A DNA stretch of 64,000 bases, from the NCBI GenBank assembly GCA_964019165.1, contig OZ025269.1:8295191-8359190 (forward strand), read 5' to 3'. This document shows, one piece after another, positions 12,448 through 23,585 of the stretch (positions within the stretch are counted from its first letter, which is position 1; each line of letters opens with the position of its first letter). The DNA comes from Mastigias papua (Eukaryota > Cnidaria > Scyphozoa > Rhizostomeae > Mastigiidae). Below the pieces are notes generated by a model. It made no database searches. It saw only the letters and a program-made list of their open reading frames with translations, and was not told the origin of the DNA. The position numbers and the translations under genes were made by a program.

Positions 12448-12997
12448 TACTGATAGTCCTCTAAACGTGGGCTCCCCTTATGCCCATCAAAGTGAATTGG
12501 CAAATTAGCCTTGGAAAGACTAACGCATTTTCGATCGTCCCCATTTTGGATCAGCAAGGACAAAAAGCTTGACATAGGATTGATGATACCATGGCCTTCT
12601 GCGATTGAACACGTGACCTTCATTCTTGCATTGGCCAAAGCAAAACAATTACGAAAAACATTGTGCACAAAATACTGATACCTGCGCTAGGCTATAGGAC
12701 TTGTCGGATTTCTAATTAATCTCCTAAAGCCTCATAGCCTAGCGCAGGCATCCCAGCATATTGTGCACAATCTTGCTTCGCAACTTTTTTCGATTGGGCC
12801 AATGCAAGGCTAAAGGTCATGTGCTCCATCGGTGAAAGCCATGACGTCACCAATTCTATTCCAAACTTTTTCTCCTTGCTCATTGAAGATGGGGACCATA
12901 CAGCTGAGTTGGGACACTACGCTAGTGTTTCCACGGCTAACTTGCCAATTCATTTGGATGGCCATAAGGGTAGCCTGCGTTTAGCGGGCTATCAGTA
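12448..12997. mobile_element. Foldback DNA element (MITE-like), 550 bp
   Basis: The ends TACTGATAG and CTATCAGTA are inverted, and almost the whole element is self-complementary: AACTTGCCAATTCA pairs with TGAATTGGCAAATT, and GTGCACAA occurs in both arms, as does GCCTAGCGCAGG. It may be flanked by a TA duplication. There is no coding capacity. It is inserted at the end of the decayed BEL copy. Confidence 0.75.
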
Positions 12998-14536
12998 CTA
13001 AGCTAGTCTTAATGAGAGCGATAAGGCATATAAGTGCTGATAATTTCCTTTAAAATTCGCAACATATCAAACCACATAGCTTGTTGCAGTTTTCATTATC
13101 TATCTGTATACTATAGAAATGCTATACAACATAAAAACTATAGTATCATATACAGAATGACTCATGGAAATCAGTATTGGTATTTATAACAAATGATTTC
13201 ACAAAGCAGAGCAACTATGTCCTAACAAAAGAACACATAGCATAATAGAGACCATTAATTTGACTCAAAAATAATAACGCTACCATCTCTAGTGTAAGTA
13301 ACTATGAAAATATAGTAAATACTAAGAAAAAAACTGGGAAAACAGAGCTATTAACCTACAATAATCCACAGAACAATTTGGACAACATCTCAACATTAGC
13401 CTGTAATAAGTGAATGGTAAACCCAAAAGTTATTTAGAATTGATGAACAAAATCTCAAGCGCAAGCAAAGCTCCCTAACTCTCGAGATATCCTTCCGTCC
13501 AACTCACGTGCATAGATTAGAAATCAAGAGCAAGCTAAAAAATGCTAGTATATCAGCATATATTACAGTAAGCATCTCCTGAATATCATAGAGAAACTCT
13601 GCAGTGAAAAGTTGTACTTTAGAAGTGAAAATCAAGAGAACCTGAAGGGGACTGGCTTGACAATAAAACTACCGAAGCGATGTCATGGAATCTCCCTCAA
13701 AATATCATAAGTTAAATCTCATCAAAGAGGTAAAAAAGCAACCATTTTAAGACAATAATGCTGGTGAAGCTAATTCGAAACTTGTGACATGAAATACACC
13801 AATCCTGAAATGCACTTGGGAATCCCCTCGCAATTCTCCTGACAAACAACAACAAAATAACGACTGAAGGATACCAAAAGAATACATGGCTAAAACCCAA
13901 CAACCTTAGCAAGTAAAGTAAAGAATATTGCGGGATCCTTTGAACGAATCTATCATGTAGTTTGTGAGTAATTGCAATTGCCAGGAAAGACGAAGAGCAT
14001 CCCCTTCATTGATAAAGTGGAGAAAAGAACTATAGAGAAACTCATAGAAAAAACTATAGAAGTAACCTTAAAAACTTCAGTAAACTACAGGTTGAGAGCT
14101 AATAATAACTTGTCAAGAAAAACACAGCGAGTTATGGAACGAAATTGAACATTCCGACCGTGAATGCTACATGATCTAATGTATATCATGCAAATACACG
14201 GTAAATGCAAGTGAACTAAATCATAATTTAGGAAGGAAAAGGACAATAGGATTCCTTTAACTGATTTATAACAATATAGAATCAAAATCAGTGTCATATA
14301 GCAAAGGAATTCAAACGGGTTCGACAGGAACTGTCAAGGCAATAAAACAATGAAGATCGAGGAAAGGTCATGGAATGTCACTGAAAACAGGAGCATAAGT
14401 TGCTCATAACATATAAAGACGCATATATTAGAAGAAGCAAATACCGGCAATTATGAATCAAACCCTTTGGCACGAAAACAGCGACACACATTGTAGCAAA
14501 AGGACGAAATTCCCCTTAACATGCGAAACAAATCAT
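12998..14536. other. Intron, nothing recognised
   Basis: AT-rich sequence with only short biased open frames (13712-13912, 14085-14297). I see no gene or repeat structure. Confidence 0.5.
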
Positions 14537-14923
14537 GCACAAGGCTGGGCTTTGAGTCTTAATGTAAACTATTTCCAAAACACATAATTTAAAGGACAAT
14601 CCTTAAGTGTTTTGGAATCAGTTTATATTAAGACTCGAAACCCAGTCTTGTGTAAACAAAAAGAATTCATTTTCTCTCTTGGACTCTTCAAGTAAACAAT
14701 GATGAATAGTTGCTAGTTGTCCAGTCATAGGGCCAAATAGATGCACTATTCATCATATAACGTGCATCTGCATCTGGCTAGTTTTCAGTTCACCTTTCGG
14801 TAGTTATCCAACATTCCATACTCTTACGAGAGCTGGATGAAAAAAGCCGTCAGTATGCTAAAAGAATGTCCCCGCTTTTTCGTGCTATAGTGAAGTTCTG
14901 TAGTACCAACAGACTTTTCACGG
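14537..14923 (+). mobile_element. PLE 3'-end fragment with local inverted duplication
   Basis: It matches the ends of the 7.6-10.4 kb and 54-55 kb PLEs: the coding tail near 14640-14695, then the TTCATCATATAACGTG block and a terminal CGTGCTATAGTGAAGT at about 14881. The first 60 bp (14540-14600) are repeated in inverted form at about 14605-14660. It is decayed. Confidence 0.75.
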
Positions 14924-15071
14924 TCTAAGTTATATGTCCCCTTCTTAAAATCACCCTTATTTTCCATAACGTTTAGCCAAAACTGTTCTATACCGTGTAG
15001 AAAACAGTCCATATCAGCTGCCTAAGTTGCATGAAGGTAAACCTGTACGCTATAAAGTGTGACTACCTATC

Positions 15072-15113
15072 CATCTGTCAGTCCATCAGTCCGTCAGTCC
15101 ATCAGTCTGTCTA

Positions 15114-15147
<34 letters not shown>

Positions 15148-15218
15148 CATCCATCTGTCTGTCTGTCCATCTGTGTGATTGTCTGTCCATCCATCTGTCT
15201 GTCTGTCCATCTGTGTGA

Positions 15219-15291
<73 letters not shown>

Positions 15292-15380
15292 ATCTGTCTG
15301 TTGCCTGTCTATCGTCCATCTATCTGTCTGTCTGTCTGTCTGTCGTCTGTCTATTGTCTGTCTGTCCGTCCATCTGTCCA

Positions 15381-15417
<37 letters not shown>

Positions 15418-15455
15418 ATGTTTGTCTGTCTGTCTGTCTTTCTGTCTATTTGTCA
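15072..15455. repeat. (CTGT)n tetranucleotide microsatellite
   Basis: Long runs of the CTGT unit, with CCAT-type variants interspersed. Apparent CLSVCLSV and DRQTDRQT reading frames are artefacts. Confidence 0.95.
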
Positions 15456-15580
15456 GTCAGTGTGTCTATTTGTCAGAGAGTGTGTCTATTTGTCAGTCAT
15501 TGTGTCTATTTGTCAGTCATTGTGTCTATTTGTCAGTCATTGTGTCTATTTGTCAGTCATTGTGTCTATTTGTCAATCAG
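15441..15580. repeat. 20-bp minisatellite, ~7 copies
   Basis: The unit TGTGTCTATTTGTCAGTCAT repeats exactly from 15481 to 15560, with variant copies at 15441-15480 and 15561-15580. It probably grew out of the adjacent CTGT array. Confidence 0.95.
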
Positions 15581-15919
15581 TCAGTCTGTCTGTCTGTCTG
15601 TTTGTCCGTGAATAACATCCAAAAGCTGAGAAGAAATTACTACTTGACTTTCCTTTCCAGATATGGGAAAGGGACATTCAGCGGTGATAGAGCTCTCTTG
15701 ATGCAATGAATTCAAAGCAGATATGCTGCAGTTCTGACAAATTCCCTAAATTTCTCATGTTTTGGAAATAATAGATGGTGGGACACCCCCATATCCAAAC
15801 ACTCCCAGTAGCTATGCTTCTGACTGCAATACTCATCATCGTATAAAAACAGTCACTTAATTCTACTGTTATTCGAGATTAAGGTTTAAAATAAAATATC
15901 TGTATGAAGTAATGAATAC

Positions 15920-16025
15920 CTCCTGGTCATGAGGGATCTTCCTAACAAGAACTTCTGCAGCATATTTTGTATCTGTGTCTAATAATATCTCTTGCCTACG
16001 TGCAATAGTGACTTCAGCACCAAGC
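15920..16025 (-). CDS. GTPBP2: GTPBP2-like GTPase, exon 4
   Basis: A 106-nt exon whose first base completes the split codon from exon 3 (AG|G, Arg). It then encodes LGAEVTIARRQEILLD, a short acidic stretch and AAEVLVRKIPHDQE. This is the segment just before the GTPase domain in GTPBP1/2, where the ITEVLVRKVP-type motif is conserved. The acceptor is GTCATTTCAG and the donor GAG|GTATTC. Its end is in phase with FLDIRV of exon 5, separated by a 10.7-kb transposon-filled intron. Confidence 0.9.
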
Positions 16026-16730
16026 CTGAAATGACAAAAAGATTGAAGATCATATACAATCTTGATACCCTTAAATTTTTCTATTCCTCCTAATCTGTGG
16101 CTGTTGTGAACTAACTTAATACCTTGCAGTGTAAATTAAGCAAAAACTATCTCTCAAAATAGTAATAAAACCAGAACAAATCAGTACAACCATAGCCATC
16201 TCACATCACAGTAAACTATAACTAAATGCAAATAACAATTAAACAGATACAATATCATTAGAACAGTAGCAGCAGCTTATCAATATGTCAAATGATCTAA
16301 AGTCCTTATCGTTACCAGCAACCAAACACACCAGGGAAGTAATTGCTAAGACCGAAAATGACCCAATAGCCACCGAGAATGCTTATTCAAATTTAATTAA
16401 GATATTGACCAGTACTATGCTCAGTAAACGTTATCATTTTGAACTGAGCTTAGATGATTCTAAAATGGGGATGCGACCATTCTTCAAGCAATTTCTGTAA
16501 TCAGAGTTAAAGCTACATGGTCACAGCACACTGCTTAGATGTTTACCCTAGACGAGGAGTACACTGAAGTGACTGTCATCAGTTCAAATAGCAGCTCTTT
16601 CCTGTTTTGGGGGGGGCGCCTGCGTGACATGACACCTACTACCCAAGTTTGATCTTACCCTAGGGCAGTTATTCAGGCAATGGTGGCTACTCAACAATGG
16701 ACGGTTATTCGGTCATATACGGCAATTCAC
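16026..16730. other. Intron 3 of the GTPBP2-like gene
   Basis: A 705-bp intron. It holds an open frame at 16285-16500 on the plus strand (71 codons, no recognised domain) and a G-run near 16611. Nothing else is supported. Confidence 0.6.
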
Positions 16731-16915
16731 CTTCCAGCAAGAGCGTCTATTGTCTTCAATGATGATTCAAGGTCTTCCTTTGTCAAACCAGTGAGCTTCC
16801 CGTTATCTTCAACACCAATTTCATAAATCGCTTCACCTCCCCCTTCCTTTAGTCTCCAATTCATCTGGGTAACTAAGTGCTCAATGCGTGATATTGATGG
16901 ATTAACGAGCTTTAG
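16731..16915 (-). CDS. GTPBP2: GTPBP2-like GTPase, exon 3
   Basis: A 185-nt exon encoding LKLVNPSISRIEHLVTQM, NWRLKEGGGEAIYEIGVEDN and GKLTGLTKEDLESSLKTI. This is the conserved N-terminal domain of GTPBP1/2, where LKLVNP, EHLVTQM.WRL.EG and Y.IGVEDNG are family landmarks. The acceptor is TTATTGCAG, directly before CTA AAG CTC. The donor is GGAAG|GTGAAT, leaving two bases that join exon 4. The upstream residues come from a 27-nt micro-exon 17.9 kb away. Confidence 0.93.
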
Positions 16916-17439
16916 CTGCAATAAAGAGACTTTCATTAAGGGAATAGTTATTGAGATTAGCCTAAAGCCAAAAAGAAACAAAGGGGCGTAACTAGGAAGT
17001 CCCAGGGGAAGGGGTATATACATTTTGTTTCTAAAACAATCAGCGAATTTGCTTACAACAAAGCATTATCCAATAAGATGCCTCCAGTTTTAGAAACACC
17101 CTATTGAAAGGGAACAACTATGAAGAACATCACTACATATAACACTTGCCCGGAAAAAAATTTTAACCATTTATAAAGGTGAGCTTTTAAGTACAACCTC
17201 ATCAGTATAATTTCAATAATAATCTTAGAGGATTCACCCGAGAAATGAGTGACTTTGAAGATATTTGACTGAAATATGAGAATCGCCTATTATACAAATC
17301 AAAATACAAGAGGCCTTGAAACGTAAACATTTACTGTTACTGCGAGCAGAACGTCTTTCTTCATGTATACAAAGATACAATCACTCAATCACTACCAAAA
17401 GTTGTTGGAAAACGCAGCTTAATGATGAAATTCAGTACA

Positions 17440-17640
17440 AGAATCGCGACAAGAAGTAAAGACATTTTATTGTCTTTGTAGATGTATTTGACGTCAACAA
17501 ATCATTCTAAATACGACATAACCGGTAGACCTAAGACCTAACAAGACATAATCAGTAAAATTTAAGACATAATCAAACGTTTCGACTCAATCATGAGCCA
17601 TCATCAGTGAAGGGATGAAAGTAGCGAAAATAAGGCCTTA
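17440..17640 (-). mobile_element. PLE terminal fragment
   Basis: This short stretch carries a hammerhead-like motif at 17579-17607 (minus). The same GACATAATC- and ACCTAAGACC-rich context suggests a PLE pseudo-LTR remnant. No coding region is attached. Confidence 0.45.
17579..17607 (-). ncRNA. Hammerhead-ribozyme-like motif
   Basis: The minus strand reads CTGATGA, T, stem GGCTCA / TGAGTC (one G-U pair, loop TGAT), then GAAAC and GTTT. The core is intact and helix II is 6 bp, but helices I and III are not proven. Confidence 0.5.
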
Positions 17641-17689
17641 TATAGCCATGGGGGGCGTGAATCAGGTCACGCACTACCAAAAGTCTTGA

Positions 17690-18930
17690 TACATTTAAAT
17701 TACATTTGTTTAACATATTTCTTGATCTAAAGAAAGCCTTTGATACAGTAGACCATAACTTACTTATACAAAAATTATGACAATATGGGGTAAAAAACTC
17801 AGCAGGAGATTGGTTTGAATCTTACATAGCAAATAGACAGCAATTGTTTTGCTCTTTAAATGGTGTAAAACCAAAGCCAAGAAAAGTTTCATGCGGGATT
17901 ACTAAAAAATCTTGTTTAGGCTTCCTCCTTTTTATAATATACTTATATGACTTAGCAAAATTCTTGCACTTCTCGCACGCCAATATTTATGCTGACAACA
18001 CAGCCTTCACAATTGCCTCGAATACTGTTCCAAAGATGATCGATGAAACCCACAAAGAGCTATCGAATATCGTAGAATAAACTCACTCCTAATCCCTAAA
18101 AACTGAATTTATCATCACAGGAAACCTACTTAAAACAAGACATCCGGAGCTTCTAGAGACACTTGAGCTAAATGGCTCGGACATAACAAGGGTTGATTAA
18201 GAAAAATACCTAGGAGTTACCATTGATGAAAACTTGTACTGGGACGCGCAGTTTAAGTCCATTAGGGGCAAAATAAGTGTGGACTCGTGAGCCTAGGACG
18301 GCCTAAAAATAGTCTGACACAAAGCTAGTTTTGCTATGTGTACTATGGTCTGGTTGAAATTCATTTGTGATATGGGGATATTGTTGGGACAGCTTGAATA
18401 AAACGAAGCTTACAGCTCTCCAACATCTTCAAATCGAACTTGCTCTATAACTAAAAACACAAGAAATACAGATAATTGGTTTTGTCCTTGGTTAAATGTA
18501 GAAAATACTATCCACTGTGATAGGAACATTATGAACTTTAAACTTATAAACAAGCTAACCTGAAAACCTTTTAAATAAATACCTCCCAAGATCCCCAGTT
18601 TCGCTATAGAATACATGAAACTGTCGAGATCGACAGATACCAAGATTTCGGACGGTATTTGCAAACAAGATTTTAGTTATTCAGCCCTGAAGGCATGGAA
18701 TGGTCTTCTGAAATACGCGAGTTACCGACTTTAAATAATTTTAAAAAACACCTCAAACTATTGTAAAGGGCTAGACTCAACAGTTAAACACGAATGCCGG
18801 GAAGGTCAGCACTCTATTAGCAGGATTAAATTTATATTGCTGATACTTAAGTTTATCATTGTAAAGTAGTTTTTATCTGAGCTGAAGGTTGCATTTGATG
18901 TGTAAACAATTCAAATATGATATAATATGG
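17690..18930 (+). pseudogene. Decayed LINE (RT to C-terminus)
   Basis: Reads FLDLKKAFDTVDHNLL (RT motif A), KSCLGFLLFIIYLYDLAKF (degraded block 4) and IYADNTAFTI (YADD mutated to YADN). Further on come KYLGVTIDENLYW and, near 18680, YSALKAWNGL. Stops occur throughout. It is the same broad LINE class as at 50.8 kb, truncated at the 5' end. Confidence 0.8.
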
Positions 18931-18944
18931 AATATGAATTACTG

Positions 18945-19020
18945 GTAGGGACATTTTTCATTTCATTTTCATAAAATTTTAGGAGGGTAGCCCTTAACCG
19001 AATGATGGTTTACATGGATC
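18945..19020 (-). mobile_element. LINE 3'-tail fragment
   Basis: A CATTTCATTTTC tail next to GGAGGGTAGCCCTTAACC, the characteristic 3' end shared with the copies at 23450-23585, 26035-26100 and 52600-52660 (inverted). Confidence 0.6.
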
Positions 19021-19323
19021 CCTTCATTTAACAAACAATATAAATATTACCAGAAATGCAACTAATGCCTTTAATTACATCAACATATAGTGACTAATTT
19101 ACACTTCTTCTTCTTCTTCTTTAGGTACCATGCCCAGTAAGGACGTAGCTGATCATGGTCTTCCACTCTCGTCTGTTTCTGGTTGTTTTTAGCAATTTTG
19201 CCAACGTGAAATTCTGCTCAGGAACTTGTCCATTCATCCATTTGCATAAACTGTCCAAGAATTTTATACGTTGTGTGCCGCTGCTTCTTTTTCTATCAAC
19301 GATCCCAGAAATTCACAAGTTCT

Positions 19324-21122
19324 CTATGCCATCTTTCCTTGTATATGACCCAATAATTTTAGTTTTCTTTTCTTTATATTCTTAATCAAACTTCTGTCTG
19401 CCTCAACTTTCCTTAGGACCTCTTCATAGGAAATATATTGAGAAAAAGAAATCAGCATCGTCCTTCCATACATCCACATTTCGCTTACCTCTAATCTCCT
19501 TGTCATTTCTGAACTTAATGCCCATGCTTCACATCCATACGTTATAATTGGCATTACATAGCAATCTAGTATTCGCTTTCCTAATTCTAATAATATTTTC
19601 CTATTCTTAAAAGCATGCTCTAGTCTAACGAAACTGTTCTTTGCCATTGCTATTCTTCTCTTGATTTCCTCATCACACTTCACATTCTGTGCTATTAAAC
19701 TTCCTAGGTAAATAGATTTCTGCGTTTGTCTAAAAAATGTTCCCAATTCTTAAGTTACTCTCGTTGCATTTTCATCTGCAGACAGTGTGTTTCTGATTTA
19801 GGATAAGACCCATTTTCTCACTTTCTACAATTACTCTATCTAGTAGTGTCTGTATCTTCTCTTCTGAAACTGCTATAAGTATAGTATCATCTGCATACCG
19901 TAAATTTGTGACATTATGACCACTAATTATCAAGCCATTTAGGTCTTCGATCTCTCTTAACACTGTTTCGCTGTACAGGTTGAAAAGATCTGGGGACAAT
20001 ACGCACCCCTGACGTACTTCTCTTAATATTAGTATATCCACTCGTAACATTCCCAAGTCTAATGCAAGCATGTTGCTCCCAATATAGATTTCTTATCAAG
20101 TGAATATCGTTCCAATCTGTGTCTAATCTCTGAAGCAATTCTATAATCCTTTCCTGGTCTACTCGATCAAAAGCTTTCGTATAATCTAAGAAACAAATAT
20201 ACAAATCCTTCTGCTTTTCTGTTGCTTTTTCAATTAGAAGTCTGGTCATGAAAACTGCATTTGTTGTGCCTGCTTCTGCCACAAACCACATCGTACTTGC
20301 GAAATTTCTGGCCTTACTACTTTCCTAATTCTTATCATGACTACTCTTTGGTGCCTAATAGAAGGGGGGTTGGAATAGTCGGGGGGGGGGTTGGAAAAAT
20401 CCCCAAAACCTAATTAGCGGGGGAGTTAGAATAAACGGGGGGTTGGAAAATTGCCTTAAATTTAATAGACGGGGGGTAGTGAAAAAGCTTCTAAGCAGTG
20501 CAACTTTTTCTGAAACCAATAATAGCAAATAAGAAAAAACGCAGACAAAGAAAAATGATTATTCACGTCATTCATAAAAGTTTTTTTATGAAATTTTCCC
20601 CAAAATTTTATAGCCAGGGGGTTGGAATAAGAATGTCCTGGCTGGAAAATTTTGAAAAAATTAATTAGCGGGGGGAACGTCTATCAGGCACTAAAGAGTA
20701 CCCTAAGTATTAGTTTATAATATGACTCATGAGGCTGATTGTCCTGTGAAGTTCACATTCGATTGCACCAGGATTTTTAGGTAACATTATGAAAATAGAT
20801 CTGGATAAATCTTCAGGAATTTTTCCATTGTCATAAATTGCATTCGCTAAATTTGTGATTTTTTCGATACCAAAATCATCCAAAACTCTTATTATTTCAG
20901 TTGTTATCCCATCGGGTTCAGATGCTCTGTTGTTTCTCATTTTCTTCAGTGCAGGTCGTACTTCAAATGGAAGAATTGGTAGCCCTTCTATGGTTTTATG
21001 TATCTTAGGTATGCCTCCTCGGTTGTCATGAAATAATTCTTCAGTATATTCAGACAATCTTTCTAATATCTTATCTTTATCCGTTATGATTCTGTTGTCT
21101 TTTCCTTTAATACAACCACTTG
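19324..21122 (-). pseudogene. RTE reverse transcriptase, broken
   Basis: Open pieces at 20710-21057, 19923-20291, 19772-20071 and 19324-19746 together cover RT blocks 0-7, with catalytic YADD at about 19885-19896. The frame shifts between pieces, and a G-rich MITE splits the region. RTE proteins combine an APE endonuclease with RT for target-primed insertion; this copy cannot make a full enzyme. Confidence 0.82.
20342..20700. mobile_element. G-run-rich MITE, ~359 bp
   Basis: The ends are inverted: TACTCTTTGGTGCCTAATAGA at the left and TCTATCAGGCACTAAAGAGTA at the right. The interior holds several GGGGGGTTGGAA repeats. It interrupts the RTE RT. No target duplication was seen. Confidence 0.7.
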
Positions 21123-21723
21123 CTGTGCACAGGCCTCCCAGTGTTCATTTTCATTTTTTATTTAGGAATTTAGGATATATGTTTGCCAAAATTTAGGACC
21201 TTTCTAGGAATATGGGCAATCTTTTTAGGACTTTTTAGGATATTTTCAAGCTAAAACTTTTTCTAACATAGAATTTGTAGTACATTCATGCTCGTTTTGT
21301 CAATAATCGTCTACATTATCATACAAGAAATCATACTTAGATTAACTCATGGCCAGGGCCCAGACATATTATATTTGTTAGTTGAATATTCTAGACAGTA
21401 ACTCCCCCCCCCCCCCAGTCTATAAGTTACAGGTATAAATTCATATGATGCACCCTATTTAATAACCTATGTTCCAGACCCCACTATAGAGTGAACTCAA
21501 TATCCACTTTAGTATAGAGTAGAAATGTCATTATGAGCGCATGAAGACATTGTGATGAAAGTTCCCGCGCAAAGATAATTTAGAAGGCATCTTTCAACAA
21601 TATTCATGTAGCTAAGATGTCCATCATTTAAATATACCACGTAGTTTGTCATCCAGCCTTTGCATATTGTCATTGATCATGACTAAACAGTACAGTGAAG
21701 CTTTGGAACTGCAGTTAAATTAA

Positions 21724-23335
21724 AGGGGAAGTTCGGGAAAAAACTAAAATTTGATATGTTGTAGAGAATGTCGCAAAACCCCATCATCTGAAGTGTTTCT
21801 GCTGTTACTTGCGTACTTCCGCTGATATTCCCAGTTGTTTCTCGTCAAAATCCACCTCGTGCTAGGCCGCCATCCTCACCTTTTCGCACGACAGAAGTTG
21901 TTGTTGCACTGACGTCATCACGTGTAGACAGACACTGAATCACTACGTTTGACTACAAAAGTTGGGAATATTATACCCATTTCTGTGACCTAAAAGCGGG
22001 CCAGTGGTATTGCAAAGGCACAAATACATCAAAGAAGAGCTGCAAATATATCGTTTATTATTCTGGAAGTTGCCTATGCTTCTAATAGCGACTTTCAGAC
22101 AGTCAAGAAATTCCAGCTGTGAACCTATGCAGCATCCACTTTTTAGAATAATCGACAAACTCAAAGAGGTCGTTAATTTCTCTGATTAATTGTTTTTGCA
22201 CATATTCCGACAACAAAAATTTTTCAGTCCAGTACTAAAACGCTCTGAAGACTTTCTTAGCAAGAAGTTTTTCGTTCCGATCTGTTGCACATAAGCATTG
22301 CTGGAAAGTAAAACATCTCCGTGTACTTTTTAAATAATGGTAAACCTTAGTCAATGACAGAAACTGGTTCTGAAGGGCAGCGGTTATAAAATATGCAGCA
22401 TTTTATAAGCAGATAATCGAGTTTCAAATGCATATGAACTTATAGACTTTCTTGGGTCTCCAAAAATCCAGCCCTGACCATTCTTAACTTTTTGGAAAAC
22501 CGAATACTACTCCTAATAAACCACTTTTCTATAAAAAATCGTATACATACTTTGTACAAATCGTCTTAGTAAAGTAACCCCTTATGGATCAATGTGTGGA
22601 GAAAATTCAAAAATGTCATATTGAAAATGTTAAACAATAGGAACTATTACCAGTAAACGAATAATCAGATATCTCATTTGTATCTTGATAGTCCAAACTT
22701 TCTCCATAAATTTGCATTGACCGACATTCCTTTCCACATATACACTAGTTACTATTAGCAATTCCTTCTCGTTCAGTTTCACGAACATTGGCCCTCAAAT
22801 CAATATCCCAATGTCCTGACTCGGTCCTCAAATCAGTATCCCAGTGCTCAAGTTTCTTCCCAGTTTCCATGTAAAGTAAAACAACTTCAAACGAACACTG
22901 TCAGGCACTTCGGTCTATTCTTTTTCGCTACTTCAACACAACATTCTTTTGATGACCTCTTGCTATATTCAGCCATTTTGACTCATAAGCGACTTCCAGA
23001 ATAATAAAAGATATATTTGCAGCTCTTCTTTGATGTATTTGTGCCTTTGCAATACCACTGGCCCGCTTTTAGGTCATAGAAATGGGAATAATATTCCCAA
23101 CTTTTGTAGTCAAACGTAGTGATTCAGTGTCTGTCTACACGTGATGACGTCAGTGCAACAACAACTGTCGTGCGATAAGGTGAGGATGGCGGCCTAGCAC
23201 GAGGTGGATTTTGACGAGAAACAACTGGGAATATCAGCGGAAGTACGCAAGTAACAGCAAAAACACTTCAGATGATGGGGTTTTGCGACATTCTCTACAA
23301 CATATCAAATTTTAGTTTTTTCCCGAACTTCCCCT
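21724..23335. mobile_element. TTAA-flanked foldback element (Kolobok- or piggyBac-like), 1612 bp
   Basis: TTAA flanks both ends (21720-21723 and 23336-23339). Ends AGGGGAAGTTCGGG and CCCGAACTTCCCCT begin inverted arms of about 350 bp (21724-22077 and 22983-23335) that are nearly identical. The AT-rich centre has no coding capacity. TTAA targets are used by piggyBac and Kolobok transposases, and the AGGGG terminus fits Kolobok better. Confidence 0.85.
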
Positions 23336-23449
23336 TTAAGACCTAAGTATTAAAATAACAACGGAGCCCCAGTGAATGGAAATAATGCTTTTCTTCTCAT
23401 CAAGATAACATACCTCTAATAAGCAATGTGCATTCCATGAGAAAATCTT

Positions 23450-23585
23450 TACCGTCAAAGTAGTTTCATTTCATTTCATTTCATTTTATTTCACTTCATC
23501 TCATTTCATTTCATTTCATTCTTTTAAGGAGGGTTGCCCTTCAACAGAAGTTGGTTTTCAAGAGGCCCTCCATTAGAAACATCTA
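23450..23585 (-). mobile_element. LINE 3'-tail fragment with (TTTCA)n
   Basis: A TTTCA pentamer run (23464-23520) precedes AAGGAGGGTTGCCCTTCAAC and GAGGCCCTCCATTAG, the 3' end of the same LINE class as elsewhere in the window. It is severely 5'-truncated and lies inside the hAT-like element. Confidence 0.7.

Noticed and set aside
15031..15709. Cys-Leu-Ser-Val and Asp-Arg-Gln-Thr reading frames, up to 194 codons
   Set aside because: Translations of the CTGT microsatellite in both directions; no non-repeat protein attached.
16285..16500. 71-codon plus-strand frame in intron 3 as a gene
   Set aside because: No recognisable domain, no splice context, antisense to a gene; could be a transposon remnant, but nothing supports that.
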